The notes: generated from the letters alone by a model not told the origin. A stretch of 64,000 nt of DNA from Voacanga thouarsii (GCA_026120185.1 JANUWF010002014.1:124001-188000), one strand, 5' to 3'. Shown: positions 46,798 to 59,163, counted from the stretch's first letter. Made by a program: numbers and translations.

Positions 46798-49700
46798 ATG
46801 AAGCCTAAAGGTGGTGTGAACAAGAAGGATGCAGCTACCAAGGGCCCACGCCATCATTGTGGGAAGATGGGCCACTTGAGGTGCAACTGGAAAGCCTACT
46901 TTGAGACCATCAAGGATAAGAAGGAGAAGGAGAAGCTTACCAGCACTTCTACTTCTTCTCCAGGTATGTTTATGATTGAGATAAATACCGCCTTTAGAAA
47001 TAAGATACGGGTATTAGATACCGGATGTGGATTTCATTTGTGCAATAACTTGCAGGGACTAAAGAGCAGTAGAAGGCTAGAGAAAGGCGATGTGGACCTA
47101 CGTACTGCAAATGGGGCAAAGGTTGCTGCACTTGCTGTAGGGATATACGAGCTGAACCTGCCTTTGGGATTGATTCTAGAACTAGAAAACTGTTATTATG
47201 TACCAGTTTTAATGAAAAACATTATCTCAATTGCGTGTTTAGACTTATGTGGATTTCATTTAATATTTAAGAATAAATGTTGTTCTTTTTTATTGAATGA
47301 TATTCATTATAGTTCAGCAACTTTGGTTAATGGTTTATATGTTCTAGACTTGGATAATCCAGTTCTCAATATAAACAATAAGAAACCTAAAATAGATAAC
47401 GCTAACACCTCTTACTTATGGCATTGTCGTTTGGGTCATGTAAACGAAAATCGTGTTTCTAAGTTACACAAGCTTGGTGACTTAGGGTCATTTGATTATG
47501 AATCATATGGAACATGCGAGTCTTGTTTACTAGGTAAAATGACTAGAACTCCTTTTCAAGGAAAAGGAGAATGGGCCAAGGAGTTATTAGAACTCATATA
47601 TTCTGATGTATGTAGCCCAATGTCAATACAAGCAAGAGGAGGTTATAACTATTTCATAACCTTTATCGATGATTTCTTATGATACGGGTATTTGTATTTA
47701 ATGAAATACAAATCTAAGGCCTTTGAAAGGTTCAAAGACTTCAAGAATGAAATAGAGAAATAACTTGGCAAAAGTATTAAGACTCTAAGATCTAATCGAG
47801 GAGGAGAATACTTGAGCCAAGAGTTTTTGAGTTATCTTAGAGATAATAGGATATTATCTTAATGGACTCTGCCACATACACCTCAACATAACGGTGTATC
47901 TAAGAGAAGGAATCGAACCCTTTTAGACATGGTACGGACCATGATGGCTTCTGCAGACCTACAAAAATCATTTTGGGGGTATGCACTGGAGACTTCTGTT
48001 TATATACTAAACAGAGTTCCGACAAAATCGGTTGATACTACCCTATTTAAGATGTTCTTTGGTAAGAGACCAAAGTTATCTCACTTGCGAGTGTGGGGTT
48101 GTCCTGCCTTTGTCAAAAGGCTACAGTCAGACAAACTTGAAAGTAATTCTAATAAGTGTTTGTTTGTGGGATATCCGAAAGAATCTTTTAGATATTACTT
48201 CTATCTACCCTTCGAAAATAAATTGTTTATTTCGAAGTATGCCGTCTTCTTAGAGAAGGAGCACATGCTCAAAGGGGATAGTGGGAGTAAGACTGAACTT
48301 AGTGAAGTTCATGAAGATTAAACAAACGAGGGTCAACCGTCTAACCCCACATCTATTGAGAGAATAGATGAACCTTCTAATACACAAGAACCTCGTAGAT
48401 CTAGTAGGATATGTGTGGCACCTGAGAGATATGGATTTCTCATTAGTGACCACAATGATGTATTGCTCATAGATGAAGATGAGCCTACTACCTACAAGGA
48501 TGTTCTGAATAGTTCAGAATCTAGCAAATGGCTTGAGGCTATAAAGTCAGAGATGGATTCCATGTACGACAACCAAGTATAGACTTTGGTTGATCCACCC
48601 AAAGGAATTAAACCTATTAGGTACAAGTGGGTTTTCAAGAAGAAAATGGACATGGATGGTAACTTAGTTACCTATAAAGCACGACTAGTGGCGAAGGGTT
48701 ATCGTCAACAATATGGTATTGACTATGACGAAACCTTCTCGCCAATAGCCATGTTGAAATCCAACAGGATACTCCTAGCCATTGCTGCTCATTATGATTA
48801 TAAGATTTGGCAAATGGATGTGAAAACAGCTTTCCTAAATGGGAATCTGACTGAGAAAGTGTATATGACACAACCTGAGGGTTTCACATCCAGTGATGGC
48901 ACAAAGGTGTGCAAGCTGCAAAGGTCCATTTATGGACTTAAGCAAGCTTCTAGGAGTTGGAATATCCGTTTTGATGAAACAATCAAAGGTTTTAGTTTCA
49001 TTCAAAACATGGATGAGCTTTGTGTATACAAGAAGGTTAGTGGGAGTGCAATCGTTTTCTTACTACTTTATGTAGATGACATATTGCTAATAGGAAACGA
49101 TATACTTGTCTTGCAAACGGTTAAAATTTGGTTGTCCAAACAATTCTCCATGAAAGATCTTGGAGAAGCAACCTATATTCTTGGAATAAGGATCTATAGA
49201 GATAGATCCAAAAAGTTGCTTGGTCTTTCACAGTTTACATACATAGATAAAGTGCTAAAGAGGTTTAGTATGGACCAATCCAAAAAGGGATTCTTGCCTA
49301 TGTCACAAGGTGTAAGCCTTTCAAAGTCGATGTCCCCGAAGACACAAGTTGAAAAGGATCACATGAGTAAGATTTCATATGCCTCGACAGTTGGATCTAT
49401 CATGTATGCTATGATATGTACTAGGCCCAATGTATCTTGTGCTCTCAGTTTGACGAGCAGATACCAATCCGACCCTGGTGAGGGTCATTGGGCGGCTGTA
49501 AAGAACATCCTTAAGTACTTACGAAGGACTAAGGATATGTTCTTAGTATATAGAGAAGGTGATTTGAAAATAAACGGGTATATTGATGCAAGTTTTTAAT
49601 CTGAAAAAGATGATTTCAAATCACAATCCGGCTACGTGTTTACGTTGTGCGGAGGGGCAATAAGTTGGAAAAGTTCCAAACAAGAGACTATTGCGAATTC

Positions 49701-50055
49701 TACGACAGAAGCTGAGTACATAGCTGCTTTTGAAGTAGGTAAGGAGGATGTTTGGATCAAGAAGTTCGTGACGGAACTGGGTATTGTTCCTAGTGTTGTT
49801 GGTCCAGTAACCTTGTATTGTGACAACAACGGAGCCATTACATAAGCAAAGGAGCCGCGGTCTCACCAATGATCCAAACACGTACTATGATGCTATCATC
49901 TGATCCGGGAGATCAAAGATAAGAATGATGTAAAGATAGAGAGAGTTCCCACAGATGAGAACATAGCTGACTCGCTTACGAAAGCACTATCCCAAAAGAA
50001 ACATGATTGTCATGTTGAGTCATTCGGTATTAGATACAAGAATGATTGGCTCTAG
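46798..50055 (+). pseudogene. pol: Element G: zinc knuckle and pol in one frame with stops only
   Basis: The knuckle RHHCGKMGHLRCNW (about 46846-46890) has lost its first Cys (Arg) and last Cys (Trp). Protease active site LDTGCGFHLC (about 47014). Integrase: WHCRLGHVN (47419) and CESCLLGKM (47515); DDE: first Asp kept (YSDVCS), second Asp is Asn (RSNRGGEY, aat at 47794-47796), Glu is Lys (VSKRRN, aag at 47902-47904), so it is catalytically dead. RT spans 48586-49350 with GYRQQYGIDYDETFSP, QMDVKTAFLNGNL and YVDD (49069-49080). RNase H: IDASF and [11 protein letters not shown]. It ends at TAG 50053-50055. Stops at 47680, 47761, about 47860, 48319, 48583, 49597, 49843 and later are mostly explained by single C-to-T or G-to-A changes. 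Confidence 0.93.
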
Positions 50056-50069
50056 TGCAAGTGGGAGTT
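50056..50069 (+). other. Element G: polypurine tract
   Basis: gtgcaagtgggagt directly precedes the 3' LTR. Confidence 0.75.
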
Positions 50070-51789
50070 TGCTAGTGTTGTGCCCTAGAGGCAATCATTT
50101 GTACATTCTATATGACACATTTTATTTTAATAAAAGGCATTATTTATCTTACAGTTTCTTTTGTTTACTTAAAGTAATATAATTGTTTGATAATGTCCCT
50201 AGTACAACACTGTGTTAAAGAAATCATTATATGAGATTCCTACTACACTGGACGGTTTTAGTACTTAAATAGTCCCTAGTCATAGTATTAATGAGATAAG
50301 ACATCATTAATGCATTAAGACTAGCATGTGTTAGACTTCCTGATTTGATCAGGCGGTGGTTCTCATAACCATGAGTATTGAGATACTCAAAGTTAAAATA
50401 TGGATGCTTGTTAATGGAACAAGTTCATTGGATGACCTAGCTTTAAGATAATCATATGGATAACTATTTAGTGCCAGTGATATAATGTCAATATAGCAAA
50501 CGTGCAAGTATCCTTAGACTTAAGATCTCCAAGGTACTTTGTTTGCTGAGCTTTGTACTTTGATTCCAATCTCTGGAGCACGATCGAAGGCCGCCTATGA
50601 GATGGATATTGGGTACATTGTGAGGTAAATGAAAGTAATTGAGAGGGTTAATAAATGATTCACCATTCCTAATAGTAAGGGCGAATATCCCACAGCCACT
50701 TGTAGGAATTACTACTCGGAAAGTCATTGGCCAAGGCAATTATGTATTGGAAACAGTTCCAATTGATACACATCTAGAGTTGTGGGTTCCTTGTACAAGT
50801 ACTATTGTATTCGGGCCAGAATTAATTCTGGAGGGAGTTGGCACTAATTCCGTACTCCAAATCTAATGAGATATTGTATGGTGAAAGGAGTTAATTGCAT
50901 TGAAGTTTGTTATTGAAGGGTTCAGGTCAAGCCACTTGAATTCTTGGACTCTTGGGGGGTCATGATATGTTGCTAAATACCACTCATGATCTGGGAATTT
51001 GGGTTTATTGATTGATGAATTAATAAACTAATCCTGATTAGAAATAATAGGATTAATTCTAATTAATTGTGGATTATTAATCTCAAAGACATTTGGATTA
51101 ATTCATATTCTCTAACAATTGACTGGGAAACCTAATAAGTCACACATAATAGATGGTTATATACTCAAGATGTTATTTGATAACATTGTGGGGTTAATTG
51201 AGAGAAAGAGAAGTTGTTGTGGACAAATTATAATTAGTTATAATTTGTGGTTCAAGTTGTAATTGTGAGAACTTGATGTTTCCAATTACAATTAGGGAAC
51301 TCTAATTGTTTTAGAATTCCAGATTTTCAGTGATTTTTCGATTTTATGATAATATAACTGAAAAACCCTAAGGGTGATTCACGTGAGAAAAACAGCAGCC
51401 ACCTAAACCTTCTTCTTCTTCTTCTTCTTCTTCTTCTTCTTCTCTCGATTTGATCTTGAAGAGGAACCCTAGCCACCACTTAGAATTTCTTCTAGCACAG
51501 AAAGCTACGTACTTGAGTATTCCTCTGTGTGGATTACTATTAGAGATAATCACACACTGTGATTATAGTGGATAGACGTTCAACTCACGTGGAGGTTGAT
51601 CACGAGGATTGCTAGATCACGCCTCAACTTGAAGAAGAAAATTTTGTTCTTCGCACGATCACCCAAAGGTAAACGTTGTTGCCTTTATTATCATTATGTC
51701 TTGTTTTCTACACATAGAAGAGTCCTGGGAGGGTATCTCGATTTATTTTCCGCTGCGCCGTATGGGATACGAGCCTGAGATACCCAACA
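50070..51789 (+). repeat. Element G: 3' LTR
   Basis: Starts tgctagtgttgtgccc and ends gatacccaaca. It has a (TTC)n run of about 11 units at 51410-51443 that is nearly absent from the 5' copy, and lacks about 10 bp near 50226 (gatagagatc in the 5' LTR). Confidence 0.93.
51410..51443 (+). repeat. (TTC)n microsatellite
   Basis: About 11 uninterrupted units inside G's 3' LTR. Confidence 0.95.
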
Positions 51790-51794
51790 TTGGC

Positions 51795-52420
51795 CAAGTT
51801 TGAATAATTAAAGATTAACCTGCGACTAAACTAATATAAGCTTATTTATTGGACTAGTTTATTTGGGCTGGAAAATTAATCATTAATTAGGCCAATTATT
51901 TGGTTCTAATTAGAATAATTAATTAAGTCCAAAAGACTAAACTAAGAGTCCAATGGGCCAGTCCAGTTTAACCTAGGGTTTTATTTAGGTTAAACAGGAG
52001 GATTGAAAATAACGTTATTTTTTTGACAGACTCTTCTCTTTGGAAAAAAAAAACACACGTCTCTCCCTCCCTCTCTCCAGAAAATATTCCTTTGTTCTGT
52101 TAGTTGTTCACCAAACGGAATTAGGTATGCCATATGCTAGAAGATTGAGAGTTTGGCGTTCACCTACATGTAAAGACGGAGTAGGAGGCTTGCAGGAATC
52201 ACACTAGAGGTTTCCATCGGCACACCTACCTCGATTCCACATATTCTGGTCCAGCCAATTCTTAGAACGAGGAAAAGAGGTAAAAATTTTAAACCTCAGA
52301 ACCTGTACAGAGTGCAACCGGCACCGGCTCTGTTCGTAGTTCCCTTGTTCTTTAGTTCTTCCAGTTTTTTTGTTTTCATTTCCACTGCATGCCCTGTGTT
52401 TTTCCCTTTCAATGCCTTCA
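51795..52420 (+). repeat. Element F: 3' LTR, second part
   Basis: Resumes after G and its ttggc duplication; ends aatgccttca, then the right copy of gatta. Confidence 0.9.
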
Positions 52421-55067
52421 GATTACATAGCTAAATATTGGCCAAAAAAATTGGCAGCCAAACAAGAGAAATGAAGAGAACTTTTTGAGGAGGAAATTAA
52501 GTGATTTATGTATAAAATTGTGATTGGAACACACCTACATGAATTCCACCATATACTTAATTGATTTAAAATATTCCTAGCCAAAAATCTGATAAGAATG
52601 GCTATGGGAAGGCTGTTATACAACCTAGAATTTCGGCAGCCTCAAGGGGAGAGAAATAAAGGAAAAGAAATCAAGAGAAAATAGCAAAAAGATTGAAAAT
52701 GGTAGCTAGTGTGTGTTCTTGGTTTGGTGTATGAGTTCTTGAGAGGTTCTTGGAGAAAATCACACCAAAGAGCTCTAAATACAAGGTAAAACCCTACCTT
52801 ACTTGAATTAAAGTTGTTGTTGGGTGAATGGTTATCATTATGATATCAATTTTAACATGAAACTATGATTTTTATATCTTGATTTTGGATCAAAAACTAG
52901 GGTTTATAAACTTTGTTGTTGAACTTTTTATGTGTCTATGTGTGTTAGCTGACTAGAAGCTTTGTGGATGATGTTTTGTGTGAAGAAGAACTCAATATTT
53001 ATGATAGTTGAAGGATTGTTTTCGGTTGAGAAGATGATGTCCAAAGTAGAATAAAAATAGAAGTTACTTAGTTGGAAAAATGGATTATATTAGCTTTTGA
53101 TTAGAAAAGGTGAATTTTTGTTGATTAAGTGTGACTCTTGTGAGCTATTGAAACCTGAAAATTATAGAATCAAAGATTATCTGATTGAAAATTGAATGAA
53201 TTAATGTTCCTAAGGTGTTAAAGGCTAAAGGAAAACATGAATAGTAGAATTGAAGCAAAACTACTAGAGCTGTTCTTGCCCTGTAGCATGTCACTAGAAC
53301 TAGGACTCTAAAAAGGGCTTATAAAAAATTAAACTTAAGAATCTTATGGTCATTTTGGTATATCATAGAGCCAAATCGGAATTGTGTACTGAAAGTTATG
53401 TATAAAACAAAATTATGTGTCAAGAAGTGAAATTTAAGAAAAATGAGTCCAAAAATGCATGAACTTAAGGATGACTAATTGTGTGATTTTGGATGAAAAA
53501 AATGAGAAATATGAAGTGAATCCTATGCATATGAAGGGAGAAAGGATGTGGAAAAAGGAAAACAAAAGAATTGAACAAACGATGAAAAAAATGACGTGAG
53601 CGAAAGTTGAATATTTTCCATAACCATCGGCTAATTGTTGGCTAAACACCGATTGGACGACGGCTACCCATCGGGCACATCAGCTAACCATCTGCTATTT
53701 TTTTTGGCCAAACACGATTCGGCCTAAAAACGATGTTTGGTGTATGTTTATTGATAAACTACCAACGGTACGTTGAAAACGATAGAAACGGTGGTCGAAT
53801 GTCCGCAAATGGAAAGAGTTAATTAGGATATGAGATGAGTACCTATGATTTCTAAAACTTTTTGAAAGCTAGCATGCTTTACTTTCTATGAAATGCTATG
53901 TTTTATACCATTTTTGGAAATCCCTGAATATGTTTAAGGTTTATCTGAGCAAGAATTGTTTTGTGCCATTTTTGGGCTCAAATGAACTTCATAATTGGCT
54001 TGGAAATGCTAATGGATGATTAAAGCATGAATGTTGTGAATTTAGTCCTTTTTGGATTAAATACTTGGGATTTTTAAAAAATGGCAAATTTTGGAATCGG
54101 ATATTCATAAATTGATTGGAATGCCCTCATTGGAATATTTTATGGAAATATGTTTAGAAACTTTGAATTTAATTCTCTTTTGGGATTAGAATTCTAAATT
54201 TCTTGAAATGAGTTCATTTTGGAATCGGGTATTTGGAAAATAATCCAAATGCCCTTATTGGAATGTTTTATGAAAGCTTTTAGAATTGAGTATTCGATAA
54301 ATGACCGAAACATCCTTATTGGAGCTCTTGTGAACACCTTTCAAATCAAGTAAGGGTAAAATAACTTGAATACCCTCGAAAATGACTTTTGTGATCAAGT
54401 ACGAGTAAAATGACCCGAGTACTCCTAGAAACTTATTTTTACATGTAAAAAGTACTTTTTACCCTGTTTTGACATGGTTTTAGAAAATGATCTCTTGTGA
54501 TGAGATTGACATTTGTTTTGATCCCAAAAATTGTTTATTAGCCTGATGTACCTGTGGAATGAATTGATTAGCCTTGAGGAGCTTATGAGAATTATGATCT
54601 AACTTGTGAGTTAGTGGGATCAAATTCTAAAAAATATTATTTTGCCCTAAAGATGTTTGTTTTGAAAATCCTGCAGGATCAGATAATCCTCTGGCCTGAT
54701 CAGTCAGAAGGGGTTGGTATTACTGATGTTAAGTAATCAGCAAGGACTTTAATATTTGTACTAGCTCATGTTAGAGATAGACGACGCTAAGTAACTCGAT
54801 CAGTTCTGGGGATTGTTTTACTCCAAATAGGGTGATAGGACATTGAGATGAGTCATCCTAGCTAGCCGTCTAGTGCAAGGAAATTGTTGTGCCTTGTGTG
54901 CACTTGGTGATTTGGGTTGATCATGGGTTGGGTTGGACACCTAGCATTGTTTAACACCGTGCTACCTCGATGGTAATTGACGTCAGGATTGGGACCCCTG
55001 GCTTACGGTAGCAAGTAAAAGATTTAGTATGCTGCATGCACTCATTGATTATAATACGCTACGGTGT

Positions 55068-55205
55068 ACTTATTTTTCTGTGATGCACGGATTGAGTACT
55101 GTAGGCTACGACCTAACTACAATGATATGTGCAAGTTGGTGTACTTTTCCGGTGATGCACGGATTGAGTACTGTAGGCTGTGATTTCAGTACAATGATAC
55201 GTGGC
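55068..55205. repeat. 72-bp tandem duplication in the A LTR
   Basis: tgatgcacggattgagtact followed by gtaggct begins at 55081 and again at 55153; the flanks (gtactttt, acaatgata) also repeat with some changes. Confidence 0.85.
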
Positions 55206-55644
55206 GCTGAAGGCAAAAGCTGCGGGCTTTGCATACAGGCCGACCTTTTGTTGGAGAAGTGCCTGTGATTTAGAAATTAGGAAAATGATTTGAAATTGAA
55301 ATATAGTTTTTCAAAAATGATTGAGTTCTGAATAAACTCTTTCTGAGAGAGTTTTGAAATTATTTCCAGTGAACAAATGAAATACTTTCCCCACAAAAAT
55401 TTTACGTACTCTATTTCTTTACTAAAGCACTAGCATACATAGGACTCACTGGGTGATTTGTCACTCACATGTGTCTTTATCTTACCCTTTTGTAGGATCC
55501 ATAGTTGAGCGGACCTACGAATAGAAGGACGATACCACAGCGTCAGTAATATAGGCCTTGACGCCTCCCCTCTTGATGATGTACTTATTGCTGTTGTAGG
55601 TTGGGATGACATGTATGAGATTCTCTAAAATATATACATATATA

Positions 55645-55647
55645 TGT

Positions 55648-55686
<39 letters not shown>
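55645..55686. repeat. (TG)n microsatellite
   Basis: About 20 TG units with one interruption, preceded by a TATA-rich run, near the end of A's LTR. Confidence 0.95.
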
Positions 55687-55687
<1 letters not shown>

Positions 55688-55828
55688 CCATCGGTATAGG
55701 ATATTGTATGAGTTAGAACCTTGTATACTCCATTATTTTTGTTATAAAGACCCATTGTTTGGGAAACTGGACGGGGTGACACCCGGCGTTGATATGCTTC
55801 CACTGTTATATTTAGTAGAGGTGTTACA

Positions 55829-58711
55829 CAATTGGTAGAAATTAACTTATTGGAATTGAAAAGGCTCCAGTCCCAATCCTTAACAAGCACCAATTCATGT
55901 CGTAGATCAAATTTGTTGTTCAAATTCAACCACATTTTTTGTTAGGCATATGAATAGAGGCTATCAAGATAAAAATAGGTGGCCACTACTTGAAAAGAAC
56001 ATCTACTCACAAGAGAGGAGAGATTTAGGGATTGCCAAGTGAAGGTTCAAGATAGAGATAAAGAACAAAGCTTGTCTATGACCATTTCTTTACCTTTTCA
56101 ATTTATTTTTTCCCTTGTCAATGTGTACTTTATTTCTTTAATTGTTCCTAAAGAGATTAACTCTAACTAGTTTTTTACTAAATCTACTCTTGATTTATTA
56201 GATTTTAATTTTTAATGAATGATTATTTTCATTTATTATCTTTATTTTAGATGAATCTGTCCAGGTGGATTAAAGTGTTGAAACATGTCTTTGCTAACTT
56301 TTGTTGTTTAAGGAAGATATTAGTTTGAGAACCTTATCCTGCTACACAAATAGGAACTAAGAAGCATAATTTTATAAGATTTAAATAAAGTCATGGCATG
56401 CCCGTTTGGCATTTATGTTCTAATAAGAAACCTAGCTAAGTCTATTCAAAAACTAGAAAGATAACTTGGATGAAGCTTGAGACTTTTATTGTTTGTTAAA
56501 TATTCTAAGAATATGTGAAACTATATATTTTTGAGCTTTCATCTTGACAAGATTCTTATTGAAGAATTGGTCAAAAAATACTATTGAGTAACATATAGGC
56601 CTCACTTCTTAAGTTTTTGGTTTAACTGTTTAATATTATAACCACTTTCTTAGCTATGAAGGAATGGCACTCCCAATCGCAAAAAGAAAATGGTTGTAAT
56701 GTCAACCAAATCCCAACTTAGCAATATGTTGGGTGAATAAGGTCTCAATGACTGGCTGCTATTGGTTGTTTAGATTTGCGGTTACTAATTCTTAAGTTCG
56801 ATTAAGAATAGGAAATTTAGTTGTTGTTAACAGGCTTAGGGAAAAATTAGAAATTATAATGCAACACTTAAAGTAGAACTTTGCATATTACTTTTGCCAC
56901 ATCAACCAATTCTCTTAGCAGATACCATGACCAAAGCAATTATTTTTTTAGTGATGTATATAGGCTATGTACAAATGTGTGTTTAGAAAATATGAAAAAT
57001 TTTAACCTATTCAACGTATTTGAATGATATTATAGGAGGTAAAAGCAAGCTAAGTATTATTCACATTTATATCATTCTCATATTAAAACCTATATGCTTT
57101 TTTTCGAGCTGAAACTGATACAGACAAATAACTACCATCCTTGTGTAAAAATACTACAAGGAAGTAAGGTATTTCTAATAAAGAAGAGTGGAATGAAGTG
57201 AAAAACATTCAAATTGTCTACTGATTGAATATGGGAGTGTCATCTATGGGCCAAACAACATTTTTTTTCTCTTCAAAAATAGAAAGGACAATGTTGTCAA
57301 ATCTTAAATGTCTTAATATATGGACAAAACTTATTCAAATTTATTTTGCACCATCACCTCAAATGTCTTATTATATTAGTGTTGGACAGATTCTTGCCTT
57401 GTCCATCTCAGGTGAATTCATACACTCATTATAGAGGCAATGGGAAAGTCCTATAATCTTTGTATTTTTGCTGCATAACCAGTGTTCAGGATAAGAGGTA
57501 ACATTTTTTTCCCTCTTTTGGTTTGTTTATTTTGGGGGTTAGATTATATTTATTATAGGTTAAATATGAAGTGCTATTTTTGCTGCCATCAATTGCCAGT
57601 CTAGTATATAGGATTTTGATCTTAGTGGTACAATGCCAAATCTTACAATATGTAGAGGAATAGGAAATATGTTTATTACTCATATAATAAGAATGTCTTT
57701 ACTCCTGTCTCAACAGAATCCTATTCATAGATTATTAGAACTTCAATATTCTACATGAAGAGAATTAAGTTTGAAAATTTATATTGGAAATAAATTTAAT
57801 TTTTTATTGTATACATTTAATTTAAGAGAATAGATTTTTTATATTTCTTTTGTACATTTTCAAAACAAAAAAAAAAAGTTGAAGCTCAATTTTGAATAGA
57901 TCATATATTATATTATATACATTAACCATCCAAACTCCACATATTACCTACTTTACTCCTAAACATTGTCTGTCCAAATGCCAACAATTCCACAATATTT
58001 TTTTTTAAAAAAAAAATCGCCTTATAATCTTACTGTTCAATTTTAGGTGTTGAGGAAATTATGGACTATGTCACAACGAGAAAATATATAATTAGTATTT
58101 AACTAGCATTATTAATCTCTTGATGTTTTACCAGCCTTAATAATGAAAGCACCTTTAAAAAAAATTATTCTTGTTTTTTCTTTTCATTTTCCTATTTCGA
58201 ATACTTGTCGTTATTTGCTATGTATCTAATTATAATTTTTTTTATTTCATTATATTGGTATGCAAGAACATTGCGAGGCTTGTTATATTCCTAGGAGGAA
58301 TAGTGACTCTCAATTTGAGAATCTTGTTCTTCACTAAATTTATGTATAGGTTGGATTAGATGTTCTCTTTCTTTGCTTGTATGGTTGATTACATAAACTT
58401 CTTTTTCAGAAAAGGAATTAACATGCAATTTATTAACAAAGCCAAGATTTTTTCAGGTGAAATAATAAAATAATGAATATTTTTCTTTATGATTTTCCTT
58501 GGTGAACCAATTTGGAACATGATTGATTGCTCTTGCGACTAATTTGGACTTTTTTATTTAAAAATTTAGACTTGTTAGGAAGAAATAATGAATATATTTC
58601 TTGATAAATTTCCTTGGTGAACTAATTTGACACATGTTCAATTGCATGGTAAAATGCATTCCTATTGCATACTATTTTTTTTTTTTCAATTTGCTTATCT
58701 AAAAATATTTG
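55829..58711. other. AT-rich DNA without recognised gene
   Basis: About 2.9 kb between A and the CACTA gene. Reading frames are all short (under 70 codons) and show no known motif. It may be the 5' part of the CACTA element: cactacttgaaaag at 55984 resembles a CACTA end, but I could not confirm a partner. T/A runs occur at 57998-58016. A 115-bp spaced duplication lies at its right end. Confidence 0.5.
58467..58650. repeat. Diverged duplication, period about 115 bp
   Basis: The block taatgaatat...tttccttggtgaac-aattt-g-acatg...attgc begins at 58471 and again at 58586. It lies just upstream of the transposase start. Confidence 0.7.
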
Positions 58712-59163
58712 ATGGATGATAGAGTGGGATGTTTAAGAGGTATGTGACCGGTGTGAAAGCAATTACAACCGAATTTGCTAGTGGAGTTGATCATTTTCTT
58801 CAACATGCTTTGGCAAACATAGAAACATCTACTAATCTTAATAAAGTTAGATGTCCTTGCTTAAAGTGTAACAATTTGCGTTACCATACTGCTAAGGAAA
58901 TCAAATTACACTTGTATAGAAAGAGATTTAACTAAAATTATTATAATTGGACATGTCATGGCAAGGAATTTAATACTTCGCCACAAATGTCTAATGCAAG
59001 AGTGGATGGGGATGCTTTGAGATCAACCAATCAGTATCATGAAATAGTAGTAGATGCAACAAGACCCAATTTTCAACTTGGTCCATCCTCCACTACTACT
59101 GTAGAACTGCCTAATTCTGACGCTAAAATTTTTTATGACATGTTAAGATACTGCAAGCACTCT
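58712..59163 (+). pseudogene. CACTA (En/Spm) transposase, N-terminal transposase-associated domain (cut)
   Basis: From 58729 the frame reads MFKRYVTGVKA, then FASGVDHFLQHALAN, then RCPCLKCNNLRYHTAKEIKLHL, then YYNWTCHGKEF. This is the layout of the transposase-associated domain of plant CACTA transposases: a Y/W start, G-V-x-x-F-L-x-x-A, C-P-C-x-x-C-x-N, H-L, then W-x-x-H-G. The usual start M-D lies at 58712 in another phase, so an indel separates it from the rest. One in-frame TAA (58933-58935) breaks it, and copia I cuts it at 59163/59164. The catalytic part is not in the window. Confidence 0.75.

Larger units (their letters stand above)
42608..51789 (+). mobile_element. Element G: Ty1/copia retrotransposon of a second family
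   Basis: Complete structure: LTRs 42608-44315 (1708 bp) and 50070-51789 (1720 bp), a near-perfect PBS, leader, gag, pol, PPT, and an exact duplication ttggc (42603-42607 and 51790-51794). Pol is one continuous frame for over 3.2 kb interrupted only by stop codons, so it is among the least decayed elements here. Its sequence differs clearly from F and H but has the same domain order. Confidence 0.93.
30861..52420 (+). mobile_element. Element F: Ty1/copia, same family as H, carrying two nested insertions
   Basis: Flanked by gatta (30856-30860 and 52421-52425). 5' LTR 30861-31296 plus 34510-35848 (1775 bp without E); 3' LTR 41455-42607 plus 51795-52420 (1779 bp without G). Gag and pol run 37537-41431. 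E interrupts the 5' LTR and G the 3' LTR. Without them F is about 9.2 kb. Confidence 0.92.
52426..55828 (+). repeat. Element A: 3' LTR, second part
   Basis: Continues from 30860 and ends gaggtgttaca at 55828, with the end block tataaagaccca...ggacggggtgaca (about 55742-55780) shared by the other gypsy LTRs. It contains runs of similar sentences around 54040-54440 (a degenerate internal repeat with 'aatgccc/aataccc' and 'attggaat'), a 72-bp tandem duplication (about 55068-55205) and a (TG)n run (55645-55686). No gene seen. Confidence 0.82.

Noticed and set aside
51368..51553. A minus-strand frame with a poly-Glu run
   Set aside because: The run is simply the antisense of the TTC microsatellite in G's LTR.
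57998..58016. T-run/A-run palindromes (also 15949-15975) as terminators
   Set aside because: They are simple homopolymer neighbours in AT-rich plant DNA, with no GC stem or gene upstream.
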